Below are positions 45,646-55,102 of a DNA stretch of 64,000 nucleotides, in pieces; the stretch's first letter is position 1, and each line of letters starts with the position of its first letter. A program made the position numbers and the translations under genes. Location: positions 1 to 64,000 of the forward strand of contig CAWAMV010000004.1 in NCBI GenBank assembly GCA_963783195.1. The letters run 5' to 3'. The notes below the pieces were generated by a model, which saw only the letters and a list, made by a program, of their open reading frames with translations, ran no database searches and was not told the origin of the DNA. This stretch comes from Croceibacterium_B sp963783195. GTDB lineage: Bacteria; Pseudomonadota; Alphaproteobacteria; Sphingomonadales; Sphingomonadaceae.

Positions 45646-47637
45646 ATGTCCGATCCCGTGCTCACCGAGGCAGGCGCCAACGGGCGAACGCGGCGGATCG
45701 AGGTCAACCCGCCGGTGTTCTACGTCTCGGCTGGCCTGATCCTCGCCTTCGCCCTGCTGGGCGCGCTATTTCCCGGGCCCGCCCAGGCCACCTTCAGCCG
45801 CATCCAGGCGCTGATCGTGCAGGATTTCGGCTGGCTCTACATAACCGCGGTCGCCGGCTTCCTCGTCTTCGTCATCTACCTGATGTTGAGCCGCCACGGC
45901 GACATCAAGCTTGGGCCCGACGAAAGCGAGCCCGAGTACAGCTACGTCTCGTGGTTCGCGATGCTGTTCAGCGCCGGAATGGGCATCGGACTGGTCTTCT
46001 TCGGGGTTGCCGAGCCGATCCAGCACTATGCTTCTCCCCCTGTCGGCGGAGGCGGGACCGTCGAATCCGCCCGGCAGGCGATGACGCTCACGTTCTTCCA
46101 TTGGGGCCTTCATGCCTGGGCGATCTATATCGTGGTCGGGCTTTCTCTTGCCTATTTCTCCTTCCGGCGGGGTCTCCCGCTGACCATTCGTTCGGCCCTT
46201 TATCCGCTGATCGGTCATCGGATCGACGGGCCCATCGGGCACGCGGTGGACATCTTTGCCGTTCTGGGCACGATGTTCGGTGTTGCGACTTCGCTCGGCC
46301 TCGGCGTGCTGCAGGTCAACGCGGGCTTCGGGTACCTGTTCGGTGTTCCGGTGAGCCCTGCCGTACAGCTAATCCTGATCGCCGCGATCACACTCATGGC
46401 GACGCTCTCGGTATTCCTCGGCCTCGACAAGGGCGTGAAACGGCTGTCCGAGATCAACATCGTCCTCGCCATCCTGCTGCTCGCGTTCGTGCTGATTGCC
46501 GGCTCGACGGTGTTCCTGCTCCAGGCTTTCGTGCAGAACGTCGGCACCTACCTCGGCCAGGTGGTGCCGCGAACGTTCCGCATGTACGCCTACGAACCAA
46601 ACCCCTGGCTGGCCGACTGGACGCTGTTCTACTGGGGCTGGTGGATTGCATGGTCGCCGTTCGTCGGCATGTTCATCGCGCGGATCTCGCGCGGGCGGAC
46701 GATCCGCGAGTTCGTGGGGGGCGTGCTGCTGGTGCCGGTTCTGTTCACCTTCCTGTGGATGACGGTCTTCGGCAACACGGCCATTTCGCTCGACCTCTCG
46801 GGCGCCGAACCGATCGCCCGGACCGTCGCCGACAATATGCCTGCGGCGCTGTTCGAGACCCTCGCCGCCCTTCCGCTGGGATCGATCACCTCGCTTCTGG
46901 CGACCCTGCTGGTGATGACGTTCTTCGTGACTTCAGCCGATTCCGGCGCGCTCGTCATCGACATGATCACCTCGGGCGCTGCGGAGAACCCTCCGGTCTG
47001 GCAGCGCATCTTCTGGGCACTGTGTGCCGGGGCGATCGCCGCTGTTCTGCTCGTCGCCGGCGGTCTCGAGGCGCTGCAGACGGCGGCCATTGCCAGTGCC
47101 CTGCCGTTCGCCATCGTCATGATCTTCATGTGCTATGGTCTCTACCGCGCGTTGCGGATGGAAACGCAGGGGACCTCGACCGATCTCGTTCTTGCCGGAG
47201 CAGGTAGTCGAGACGCGCCGGAACTGACCTGGCGGCAGCGGCTGACATCGATCATGGGTCATTTCGAGCGGAGCGAAATCTCGGACTTCCTCAACGACAC
47301 CGTTCGCCCCGCTTTCGACGAGGTTTCGCAGGAGATGCGCGACAATGGCTTCGCTCCGGAGCTGGTGGAGAAGGATGACTGCATCGAGATCAAGGTACCG
47401 CACGGCGAACGCGGCGCGTTTCAGTACACCGTTCGCAACCGGGCCTTCCTGTTACCCAGCTTCGTGTGGGCTGAAACGCGTAAGCCGGACAAGCCGGAGC
47501 AGCGCCATTACCGCGCAATGGCCCTCACTTCGGAAGGCGAGGTTCCGCACGATGTAACCGGGTTCTCGCGCGACCAGCTGATCGACGACCTGCTCAACCG
47601 CTACGCCCGCTTCCGCCACTCCCGCCGCATCGCCTGA
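45646..47637 (+). CDS. BCCT-family transporter (betaine/carnitine/choline type)
   Basis: A 663-residue transporter with 12 spans for quaternary ammonium compounds or related solutes. The family's Trp-rich segment appears as FYWGWWIAWSPFVGMFIARI, and FSAGMGIGLVFFGVAEP is the Gly-rich helix with the substrate and ion site. A cytosolic C-terminal region of about 140 residues follows the last span, as in osmo-regulated members. AAGGAGGAGG precedes the ATG. It is on the same strand as the FAD oxidoreductase. Confidence 0.93.
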   Translation: MSDPVLTEAGANGRTRRIEVNPPVFYVSAGLILAFALLGALFPGPAQATFSRIQALIVQDFGWLYITAVAGFLVFVIYLMLSRHGDIKLGPDESEPEYSYVSWFAMLFSAGMGIGLVFFGVAEPIQHYASPPVGGGGTVESARQAMTLTFFHWGLHAWAIYIVVGLSLAYFSFRRGLPLTIRSALYPLIGHRIDGPIGHAVDIFAVLGTMFGVATSLGLGVLQVNAGFGYLFGVPVSPAVQLILIAAITLMATLSVFLGLDKGVKRLSEINIVLAILLLAFVLIAGSTVFLLQAFVQNVGTYLGQVVPRTFRMYAYEPNPWLADWTLFYWGWWIAWSPFVGMFIARISRGRTIREFVGGVLLVPVLFTFLWMTVFGNTAISLDLSGAEPIARTVADNMPAALFETLAALPLGSITSLLATLLVMTFFVTSADSGALVIDMITSGAAENPPVWQRIFWALCAGAIAAVLLVAGGLEALQTAAIASALPFAIVMIFMCYGLYRALRMETQGTSTDLVLAGAGSRDAPELTWRQRLTSIMGHFERSEISDFLNDTVRPAFDEVSQEMRDNGFAPELVEKDDCIEIKVPHGERGAFQYTVRNRAFLLPSFVWAETRKPDKPEQRHYRAMALTSEGEVPHDVTGFSRDQLIDDLLNRYARFRHSRRIA

Positions 47638-47653
47638 GCGACAAGCGCCGGGT

Positions 47654-49309
47654 TCAGCAGCTGGGCGGAAGCAGGACTCCGCCGGTGCTCATGTCACGCA
47701 CCGCCTCGCGAAAATTCGACAGGTAACCGCTCGCACCGATACGGTAGCCTGGGCTTTCGCGCTCGGCGAGTTCCTCTGCCGGCACGTCGATATCGATGCT
47801 GCGATTGGCAACGCTGATCGTGATCGTGTCGCCGTCGCGGACCTTGCCAATCGGGCCGCCGGTCGCCGCCTCGGGATGGACTTCGGCCACGGTCAGACCC
47901 TTGAGGCACAGGCCCGAGAGTTGGCCATCGGTTACGAAAGCGGTGGTCTTGGCAAGGCCCGCCGCATCGAGCGCGAAGAGTATGAGGCTGGCGCCACCGC
48001 CCATGGCCGGTCCGCCCTTCAGTCCCTGGTTTCGACTGACGATAACATCCCCTGGTTGGATGATACGATCTTCGATCGCCTGCATGCAGCTCGCAGTGTC
48101 CTCGAACACCCGCGCCGGGCCGCTGAACTCCTCGGGCCGCGAGCCGTCGCGGATGCCCAGGCGGACGACGGCGGTTTCGGCGAAGCTCCCCTTGAGGATG
48201 GCGATACTCGGCCCCTCGCCAACCGGGTCGTCCATGGCGTGGATCACGTCGGGGCCGGGGATGACGTACTCGGCATTGTTCTCGCCCAGAGTTTTGCCGG
48301 TGCAGGTCAGGGCATGGGTGTCGATGCGGTCCTCGAGCCGCTTCAGGACCGCACGGGCGCCGCCGGCGTCCTCGAACTGCTCGATCCGCACATGGCCGGT
48401 CGGGCGCACCGCCGAAAGTACCGGGACGTCGCTCATCTCCTCCCACAGTTCGAAAACGTCGACGCCGTTCTCGGCCTCGATGGCGGTGGCCTGCAAGTGC
48501 TTGATGGCATTGATGCTGCCCGACACCGCCAGCACCGTGGCGACCGCGTTGCGGAAAGCGCCCTCGGTCAGGATCTGGCGCGGGCGCAGGTCCTCGGCGA
48601 CCATTTCGACGATGCGCCGCGCGGCCGCGCGGGCGTTGGCCTGCATCTTGGGGCTGTTGGCGCGCACCGGGGCGTGGCCCGGCAGGCACATACCGAGCGC
48701 CTCGACCACGGAATGCATGGTGTTGGCTGTCGCCATGCCGGCGCAGACGCCCGGCCCCATGATCGCGTGCTCGGCCATCTGTTCGACAGGGAACTTCGGC
48801 GCCTTCCCGAAGCGTTCGCCCACGCTGCCAGACCAGAGATCCTCCACGTCGACCGGCTCGCCGTCGATCTCGCCCGCCCGCTGGTAGCCGCCGATGACGA
48901 GGATCGTCGGGATGTCCAGGCGCGCGGCGGCCATCAGGTGGCCGGGCGGGGTCTTGTCGCAACTCGTCAGGCAGATCATCCCGTCGAGCAGGGCGGCCTC
49001 GACCTGGACCTCGATGTCGTTGGCGATGATGTCCCGCCCAGCGAGGATGTAGGAGCCCGCCTTGCCCGCCCCGGTGATGAAGTCGGAGGGCGCCACGGTG
49101 CGAACTTCGAACGGGACGGCCCCGGCGGCACGGATTTCCTCCTTCACCATTGCGGCGATCTGGTCGAGGTGGGCGTAGCAGATTGCCAGCTCGCTCGAGG
49201 AATTGACCACTGCGATCTTGGGCTTCTCCATGTCCTCCTTGCTGAGGCCGAGTGCGCGCCAGTTGGCGCGGCGGCCTGGCGAGTTGGCGGAGAGGGATCG
49301 CAGGGTCAT
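47654..49309 (-). CDS. IlvD/Edd-family dehydratase
   Basis: A 551-residue iron-sulfur dehydratase of the sugar-acid or dihydroxy-acid type, distinct from edd at 1378. Candidate cluster cysteines are in SELAICYAHLD, LTSCDKTPPGH and GPGVCAGMATANTM; the C-terminal half has GGPAMGGGASLI and VTDGQLSGL. The ATG overlaps the stop of the upstream MFS gene (ATGA). With that transporter it forms an uptake-and-dehydration pair, so a sugar acid such as a pentonate or hexonate is a reasonable substrate guess. Confidence 0.87.
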   Translation of the reverse strand: MTLRSLSANSPGRRANWRALGLSKEDMEKPKIAVVNSSSELAICYAHLDQIAAMVKEEIRAAGAVPFEVRTVAPSDFITGAGKAGSYILAGRDIIANDIEVQVEAALLDGMICLTSCDKTPPGHLMAAARLDIPTILVIGGYQRAGEIDGEPVDVEDLWSGSVGERFGKAPKFPVEQMAEHAIMGPGVCAGMATANTMHSVVEALGMCLPGHAPVRANSPKMQANARAAARRIVEMVAEDLRPRQILTEGAFRNAVATVLAVSGSINAIKHLQATAIEAENGVDVFELWEEMSDVPVLSAVRPTGHVRIEQFEDAGGARAVLKRLEDRIDTHALTCTGKTLGENNAEYVIPGPDVIHAMDDPVGEGPSIAILKGSFAETAVVRLGIRDGSRPEEFSGPARVFEDTASCMQAIEDRIIQPGDVIVSRNQGLKGGPAMGGGASLILFALDAAGLAKTTAFVTDGQLSGLCLKGLTVAEVHPEAATGGPIGKVRDGDTITISVANRSIDIDVPAEELAERESPGYRIGASGYLSNFREAVRDMSTGGVLLPPSC

Positions 49310-50706
49310 TCGGCGGGCTCCGGCTGCGCGTTGACGGTAATCTCGGCGGCGCGTTCGGCCATCAGGCGCCTGGCACCGAAGGCGAGCAGCACGATGCCGA
49401 TCACCACGCCGGCGAGACAAAACGCCGTGGCGATGTAGCCGTCGAGCACTGCATCCCTGCTACCGAGAAACCAGTACCCACCCGCGATCGGGGCGGCGAC
49501 GGCGGCGAACTTGGCCATGAAGCTGGCCCAGCCACCACCTGTCGAGCGCACGGCGCTAGGATAATAGACGCTGGTCATCGAAATGACCGCGGCATGGCCT
49601 ACGCCGATCGTGATGCCGCCAATCAGGATGATCGGGATGAACAGCGATCCCCCGTCGATCCAGCCCGAGCCGATAAGCAGCGCCAGCGGCACGCCGAACA
49701 GGGGCGCAAAGGCGATCCAGATTGGCCCCTTCTTTTCGGTGAACATCAGGAGGAATACCCCGCCTATGGCACCAATCAGTCCGCCGATCGAGGCGAGATC
49801 AGCCGCCGTAGTCCGCTCGATACCCAACTGCTCCATGAACAGCACCCCGAAGCTGGCCTTGAGATAGATCGCGAAGCTGGAAAAGAAGTAGGTGAACCAG
49901 ATCACAGGAGTGATGAAGGCGAGCGCGCCCTTGAACAGGGCGGCCGACTTCGCCCAAGGCGTTTGCGCCTCGCTCTTCTTCTCATCGGACAGCACCAACT
50001 CGGTGTAACCCGCCTGCCCGACTCCGGGATCGAACCGGCTGAGCAGCGGGAGGACTTCGGCCGCCGGCCGGCCGCGCGCAACCATCCAGCGGGCGCTTTC
50101 GGGCAGGGTGAATTGCAGGATCAGCGCGAGGGCCCCGGTAGCCGCGCCGCAGGCGAAGAAGACCGCCTGCCAGCCGTATTCCGGAGCAAGGAAGTTGGTC
50201 ACCTGCCCGGCTGCGGCGCCGCCAGCCGAGAAGCCGAGCATAATGATCGTGACCGATGTAGCGCGCTTGCCCGCAGGCATCGATTCGATGTTGAGCGACC
50301 ATGCCGGCGCAAGCAGGCCGCCGATCGCCAACCCGCCGACAAGGCGCAAGACGATGAGCATTTCCGGCGTATTGGCATAGCCGGTGATAAAGGTGAGGAT
50401 GGCCGATAGCACCGTGCACCAAAGGATCACCGGACGGCGGCCCACGATGTCGGCGATGTAGGAGCCCACGAGACTGCCGATCATCTGTCCGAGAAAGGCT
50501 GCCGAGCTGACGTATCCGGTCATCACGTCCGACAGGTGCATCGAATCCCGCAAGTAAGGCAGCGTGAACGAGATCAGCGAGAAATCGAGTCCGTCAAAAA
50601 AGGTTACGAGGCACGAGATTATCAGTAGCCGGCGATGGAACGGGGTCATCGCCCGGTCGAGGAAAGCCGTTACGTCGAGCGTCCTGCCGGGTGCGCTGGA
50701 TGCCAT
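49306..50706 (-). CDS. MFS transporter, aromatic acid:H+ symporter-like
   Basis: A 466-residue major facilitator. The first helix carries FFDGLDFSLISFTLPYL, the DGxD pattern of the aromatic acid/H+ symporter group, and loop 2-3 reads GSYIADIVGRRPVILWC. GGGAGAGG precedes the ATG at 50706. Its stop overlaps the start of the IlvD/Edd-family dehydratase, so the two are coupled; the partner enzyme argues for a hydroxylated organic acid rather than a benzoate. Confidence 0.85.
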   Translation of the reverse strand: MASSAPGRTLDVTAFLDRAMTPFHRRLLIISCLVTFFDGLDFSLISFTLPYLRDSMHLSDVMTGYVSSAAFLGQMIGSLVGSYIADIVGRRPVILWCTVLSAILTFITGYANTPEMLIVLRLVGGLAIGGLLAPAWSLNIESMPAGKRATSVTIIMLGFSAGGAAAGQVTNFLAPEYGWQAVFFACGAATGALALILQFTLPESARWMVARGRPAAEVLPLLSRFDPGVGQAGYTELVLSDEKKSEAQTPWAKSAALFKGALAFITPVIWFTYFFSSFAIYLKASFGVLFMEQLGIERTTAADLASIGGLIGAIGGVFLLMFTEKKGPIWIAFAPLFGVPLALLIGSGWIDGGSLFIPIILIGGITIGVGHAAVISMTSVYYPSAVRSTGGGWASFMAKFAAVAAPIAGGYWFLGSRDAVLDGYIATAFCLAGVVIGIVLLAFGARRLMAERAAEITVNAQPEPAE

Positions 50707-50775
50707 CGAATCCTCTCCCTTGGATTTTGTTAGCAAGGTAACAGTATCGCTGCTTTCCCGGCATGGCCACCCTGT

Positions 50776-51522
50776 TCAGCAGCCATCGGCCTCCGCCTCT
50801 TCAACCAGGGGCCAGAACGGGTGCGTGCGCAGATAGTGGTCAAGTGGATCTTCGAGCGAACAATCTTTGCCGAGACGGAATGGCGCTTCCGCGACCAACC
50901 TGTACCCGCCCAGTGGATCGGTCTGCACAAGGTCGGCGCAACCGCCGAGCGCCAGCTTGGCGCGCAGGCGCGAAACGTGCACCTCGACGCTGTTGGTTTC
51001 CGGATCGTGCGCCAGGCGCCAGACGTCGGTCAGCAATTGCTTCCGGGTCACTCGCTTGCCAGGTGCGTCGGCGAGCCGCCAGAGCAGCTCGAACTCGCGC
51101 GGGTGGAGCGCCAGCCAGCGCCCGCAGCAGGAAACGTCGCGGTGGACCAGGTCGAGCTTGAGAGGGCCTACGGCCCGCCAGCGCGGCAGGCGAACGGTCA
51201 TCTCGTCCACCCGGCGGGCGCGAGCCTCCAGCTCACCCAGCGAAACGTGCGCACCCATTGCCTCGGCAACCCCTGCGGTGAGCAGCCGCGCCCGTTCCGG
51301 CGGCTCATCCACGCCGATCATCAGCAGCCGCCAGGCCGGGCGGTCGGCAGATACGAGGTCGCTGCGGGCCGCCGGGCCAAGGCCGCGGGCGTCGACCAGC
51401 AGGACGTGTCGGCATTCCGCCCGCCGCCCGCCGTTGCCGTGGCACAGGCGCCAACCCAGGCGACGCAAGTCCCAGCGCTCTGGCGGATCGCGCTGGAGTG
51501 CGACCCATCCGAAGGTTTTCAC
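50776..51522 (-). CDS. Winged-helix transcriptional regulator with degenerate receiver-like domain
   Basis: A 248-residue protein. The C-terminal half is an OmpR-type DNA-binding domain: LHPREFELLWRLADAPGKRVTRKQLLTDVW and SVEVHVSRLRAKL (each quoted in part of the fold) and GGYRLVAEAP. The N-terminal half resembles a receiver in length and strand pattern (HVLLVDARGLG, WRLLMIGVDEP) but I see no clear acidic pocket and phospho-accepting Asp. No histidine kinase gene adjoins. GTG 51522 is chosen because GGAGGA precedes it. Target genes unknown. Confidence 0.75.
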   Translation of the reverse strand: MKTFGWVALQRDPPERWDLRRLGWRLCHGNGGRRAECRHVLLVDARGLGPAARSDLVSADRPAWRLLMIGVDEPPERARLLTAGVAEAMGAHVSLGELEARARRVDEMTVRLPRWRAVGPLKLDLVHRDVSCCGRWLALHPREFELLWRLADAPGKRVTRKQLLTDVWRLAHDPETNSVEVHVSRLRAKLALGGCADLVQTDPLGGYRLVAEAPFRLGKDCSLEDPLDHYLRTHPFWPLVEEAEADGC

Positions 51523-51632
51523 GACCCATCCTCCGCATCCCCTTGTTATGTCCCGCAACAGCTTTGCGCTGCGGGTGCAAGAAGGGAATGAGCGAAAGAC
51601 GGAATTTTCCGGCAGCCGCGCACCGGCCAGTC

Positions 51633-52832
51633 TCAGGCAGCCGAAGTGTTGAGCCCCATCTGCTGAAAATAGCGCTTCACGTTGCGCGCTGCCTGCCGCA
51701 GGCGCTGCTCGTTCTCGACCATGGCGATGCGGACGTACCCCTCGCCCAATTCGCCGAACCCGACGCCGGGCGATACCGCCACCTCGGCATGGGTCAGGAG
51801 CTGCTTGGAAAACTCGAGGCTGCCCATCTCCTTGAGCGCCGGCGGCAGCGGAACCCAGGCGAACATGCTGGCCGGCGGCGGCGGAATCTCCCAGCCGGCC
51901 CGGCCGAACGCTTCGACCATGACGTCGCGCCGTTTCTGGTAGAGATTGCGGTTTGTCTCGACGATGTCCTGCGGCCCGTTGAGCGCCGCGCAGGCGGCGG
52001 CCTGGATCGGCGTGAAGGCACCATAATCGAGATAGGACTTCACCCGCGTAAGCGCGGCGATCAACTTCTGGTTGCCCACCGCGAAGCCTATGCGCCAGCC
52101 AGCCATCGAGAAGGTCTTGCTCATGCTGGTGAACTCGACCGCCACATCCTTTGCGCCCGGCACCTGCAGGATCGAAGGCGTCGGCTTGCCGTCGAAATAG
52201 AGCTCCGAATAGGCGAGGTCGGAGATGACCCAGACCTGATTCTCCTTCGCCCAGGCGACGAGCTTTTCGTAGAACGAGAGGTCAACGACCTCGGCCGTCG
52301 GATTCGACGGGAAGTTCACGATCAGCACGGTCGGGCGCGGCACGGTGAAGCGCATGGCCCGTTCCAGCGCGTCCCAGTAGGTCTGGTCCGGCGTCGTCGG
52401 AACCGATCGGATCGAGGCGCCGGCGACGATGAAGCCGAAGGTGTGGATAGGGTAGCTCGGGTTGGGCGCCATGATCACGTCGCCAGGCGCGGTGATCGCG
52501 GTGGCGAGGCTGGCCAACCCCTCCTTGGAGCCCATGGTCACCACGACCTCGCATTCGGGGTCGAGCTCGACCCCGAAACGGCGCTGATAGTAGTTCGCCT
52601 GGGCCCTGCGCAGCCCAGGAATGCCTTTCGACTGCGAATAGCCGTGCGCATCGGGCTTGGCCGCTACCTCGCACAGCTTGTCGATCACGTGCTGCGGCGG
52701 CGGCAGGTCGGGATTGCCCATTCCGAGGTCGATGATGTCCCTGCCCGCCTGGCGTGCTGCGTGCCGCATCGCGTTGACTTCGGCGATGACGTAGGGCGGC
52801 AGACGCTTGATGCGGTAGAAGTCGCTGTCCAT
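51633..52832 (-). CDS. PLP-dependent aminotransferase (AlaC-like, class I/II)
   Basis: A 399-residue fold-type I aminotransferase. Key features are DLGMGNPDLPPP, NFPSNPTAEVVD, DLAYSELYFDG and the PLP lysine in SMSKTFSMAGWRIG. It resembles AlaC and the methionine/alanine transaminase group. The frame is open far beyond this start on the minus strand, but the upstream part is antisense to phaC; the ATG at 52832 preceded by AAGG gives the family length. It is divergent from phaC, 117 bases apart. Confidence 0.87.
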   Translation of the reverse strand: MDSDFYRIKRLPPYVIAEVNAMRHAARQAGRDIIDLGMGNPDLPPPQHVIDKLCEVAAKPDAHGYSQSKGIPGLRRAQANYYQRRFGVELDPECEVVVTMGSKEGLASLATAITAPGDVIMAPNPSYPIHTFGFIVAGASIRSVPTTPDQTYWDALERAMRFTVPRPTVLIVNFPSNPTAEVVDLSFYEKLVAWAKENQVWVISDLAYSELYFDGKPTPSILQVPGAKDVAVEFTSMSKTFSMAGWRIGFAVGNQKLIAALTRVKSYLDYGAFTPIQAAACAALNGPQDIVETNRNLYQKRRDVMVEAFGRAGWEIPPPPASMFAWVPLPPALKEMGSLEFSKQLLTHAEVAVSPGVGFGELGEGYVRIAMVENEQRLRQAARNVKRYFQQMGLNTSAA

Positions 52833-52949
52833 GGGACCTTTTCTTGAAACTCGGCGCGGCACCATTACCGCGCAACAATTGTGGCGGAATCGCGTCGTCC
52901 GCGCAATTGATTGCTCGCAACCGTCATTCGTGGCGGTTAACATGGCCCC

Positions 52950-54806
52950 ATGACCAAGCAAGAGAGCGAGGCCGCCGACATTTTCGCGCGAATGCTGCAG
53001 ATGCAGAGCGAAGCGGCACAGTCGGTCCTTGCCGCCACCGTTCCCGATCCGCAGGCGTTCGCCGAATGGGGCGAATCCACGGCGAAGCTGCAGTCCATGT
53101 GGCTCGATTTCCACACGCCCGGCAGCGACGAGCCCGACGTTCCAGTCCCGCTCTTCGCCGACCCGGCGCAGTGGATGAGCCTGATCCAGGGCTGGTACCA
53201 GCAGATGCCCCTGCTCGATCCCACCCGCCAGCAGGCCCTGTGGCAGGAAGGCATGGCGCTGTGGGAGGGTATCCTCGAGCAGTATGGCATGGGACCTGGT
53301 GGCGACGGCAAGGCGGCGGACGAGCCGAAGCTGCCGCGCCAGGACCGGCGCTTCGCCGACCCGGCGTGGCGCGAGCAGCCAGTCTACGCGCTGATCCACC
53401 AGACCTACCTCCTGCTGGCCGAGCGGGTCGCCGAGATGGTCGACCAGGTGGGCGGTATCGATCCGCAGGACCGCGACCAGCTGCGCTTCGCGACCAAGAA
53501 CGTGCTCGACGCCATGAGCCCGGCAAACTTCCCGCTGACCAATCCGGTGGTGCTCGAACGAACGCTGGAAACCCACGGCGCAAACCTGGTCAAGGGCATG
53601 GAGCGGCTGGCTGCCGACCTCGACAAGGGGCAGCTGACCCACACGGACTCGAGCCAGTTCCGGCTCGGCGAAACGATTGCCTGCACGCCCGGCAAGGTCG
53701 TTCACGAAACGCCGCTCTACCAGCTCATCCAGTACAGTCCGGCGACCGACGAGGTGCGCGGCGTTCCGGTGGTGATCTTCCCGCCGTGGATCAACCGGTT
53801 CTACATCCTCGACCTCAACCCGAAGAAGAGCTTCGTGAAGTGGGCTACCGAGCAGGGGCTGACGGTCTTCATGGTGAGCTGGAAGTCGGCCGACGAGACG
53901 ATGGCCGACATCGTGTGGGACGATTACATCCGCGCCCAGATCGACGCGATCGATCATGTGCGCGATCGGCTCGATGTCCCTGCCGTCCACACGATCGGCT
54001 ATTGCGTGGCCGGGACGACGCTGGCCGCGACGCTGGCGATTCTTGCCAGGAGGGGCCAGGCGGACAAGGTCGCCAGCGCCACCTTCTTCACCGCGCAGAT
54101 CGATTTCGAACGCGCCGGCGAACTTCGCAATTTCGTCGACGAGACCCAGCTGGCACTGATCCGCCAGGCCAGCCAGGGCGGATTTCTCGACGGGCGCTAC
54201 ATGGCCGCGACCTTCAACCTGCTGCGCGGCAGCGATCTCATCTGGAACTACGTGGTCAACCACTACCTGCTGGGCGAGGACTATCCGGCCTTCGATCTGC
54301 TGCACTGGAACGGTGACGTGACCAACCTGCCGGCCAAGTGGCACGCGTCCTATCTGCGCGACCTCTACCGCGACAACAAGCTGGTCGTTCCCGATGCGCT
54401 GAGCGCCGACGGGACGCCGATCGACCTCAAGCTGGTGGAGACGCCCTGCTACATTCAGGCGGGGCGCGAGGATCACATCTCGCCGCCCGAGAGCGTCTGG
54501 CGGATGACCGAGCATTTCTCCGGCCCGCTGCGCTTCGTGCTGGCCGGCAGCGGCCATATCGCCGGGGTCGTAAACCCGCCCTCCTCGGGCAAGTACCAGT
54601 ACTGGACGAACGAAGGGGACGCACCTTCGCTGGAAGAGTTCGTCGCCGGCGCCACCCAGCATCCGGGAAGCTGGTGGCCGGACTGGATCGGCTGGCTCGA
54701 GGGGATCGATTCCTCGCGCGTGAAGGCGACCGGCAAGCGCAAGCCGGGCGGCAGGGGCGACAAGGTGATAGAGGACGCGCCCGGCCGCTACGTCGCCACG
54801 CGCTGA
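52950..54806 (+). CDS. phaC: Class I poly(3-hydroxyalkanoate) synthase
   Basis: Polymerises 3-hydroxyacyl-CoA into storage polyester on granules. The 618-residue protein carries the lipase-like box GYCVAG with the catalytic Cys at about residue 352; the Asp of the triad is in REDHISPPESVW and the His in GSGHIAGVV. The N-terminal 200 residues form the family's dimer/targeting region with NFPLTNPVVLERTL. The length suits class I. phaA and phaB are not adjacent; a phasin gene lies 1.1 kb downstream. Confidence 0.96.
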   Translation: MTKQESEAADIFARMLQMQSEAAQSVLAATVPDPQAFAEWGESTAKLQSMWLDFHTPGSDEPDVPVPLFADPAQWMSLIQGWYQQMPLLDPTRQQALWQEGMALWEGILEQYGMGPGGDGKAADEPKLPRQDRRFADPAWREQPVYALIHQTYLLLAERVAEMVDQVGGIDPQDRDQLRFATKNVLDAMSPANFPLTNPVVLERTLETHGANLVKGMERLAADLDKGQLTHTDSSQFRLGETIACTPGKVVHETPLYQLIQYSPATDEVRGVPVVIFPPWINRFYILDLNPKKSFVKWATEQGLTVFMVSWKSADETMADIVWDDYIRAQIDAIDHVRDRLDVPAVHTIGYCVAGTTLAATLAILARRGQADKVASATFFTAQIDFERAGELRNFVDETQLALIRQASQGGFLDGRYMAATFNLLRGSDLIWNYVVNHYLLGEDYPAFDLLHWNGDVTNLPAKWHASYLRDLYRDNKLVVPDALSADGTPIDLKLVETPCYIQAGREDHISPPESVWRMTEHFSGPLRFVLAGSGHIAGVVNPPSSGKYQYWTNEGDAPSLEEFVAGATQHPGSWWPDWIGWLEGIDSSRVKATGKRKPGGRGDKVIEDAPGRYVATR

Positions 54807-55102
54807 ACGGCCGCCGCCGACCCGTTCCCACCGAGGAGGATGGAACACATGGAACGGGGTCCAGGACCGGCCCATTAGGCCGCCCCCCGGACCGCCCGCC
54901 GGCGCGGCCGCAGCGCCGGCCCGTTGCGATCTTGCATCGCGCTGCGGGCCATCGGCGCCAGCCTGCCGAGGCACATCGGCTCTTGCGGAGATGGCGGCAA
55001 CCGTGCTCATTCGGCGGGAGAGGCCACAGGCTCGGCCTTGTAGGAAACTGCTTTCGCACGCTTCGCAGCGGTACGGACACGGGAACGAACGGGAGAGGTT
55101 CA
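54807..55102. other. Long spacer between phaC and the SnoaL-like gene
   Basis: About 296 bases without a clear gene. It holds a nine-codon ORF (ATG 54849, stop 54878, MERGPGPAH) after a strong GAGGAGGA, and a run of short GC-rich inverted repeats such as GGTCCAGGACC. No T-tract terminator is visible. A longer frame from 54991 is antisense-like and not supported. Confidence 0.4.
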
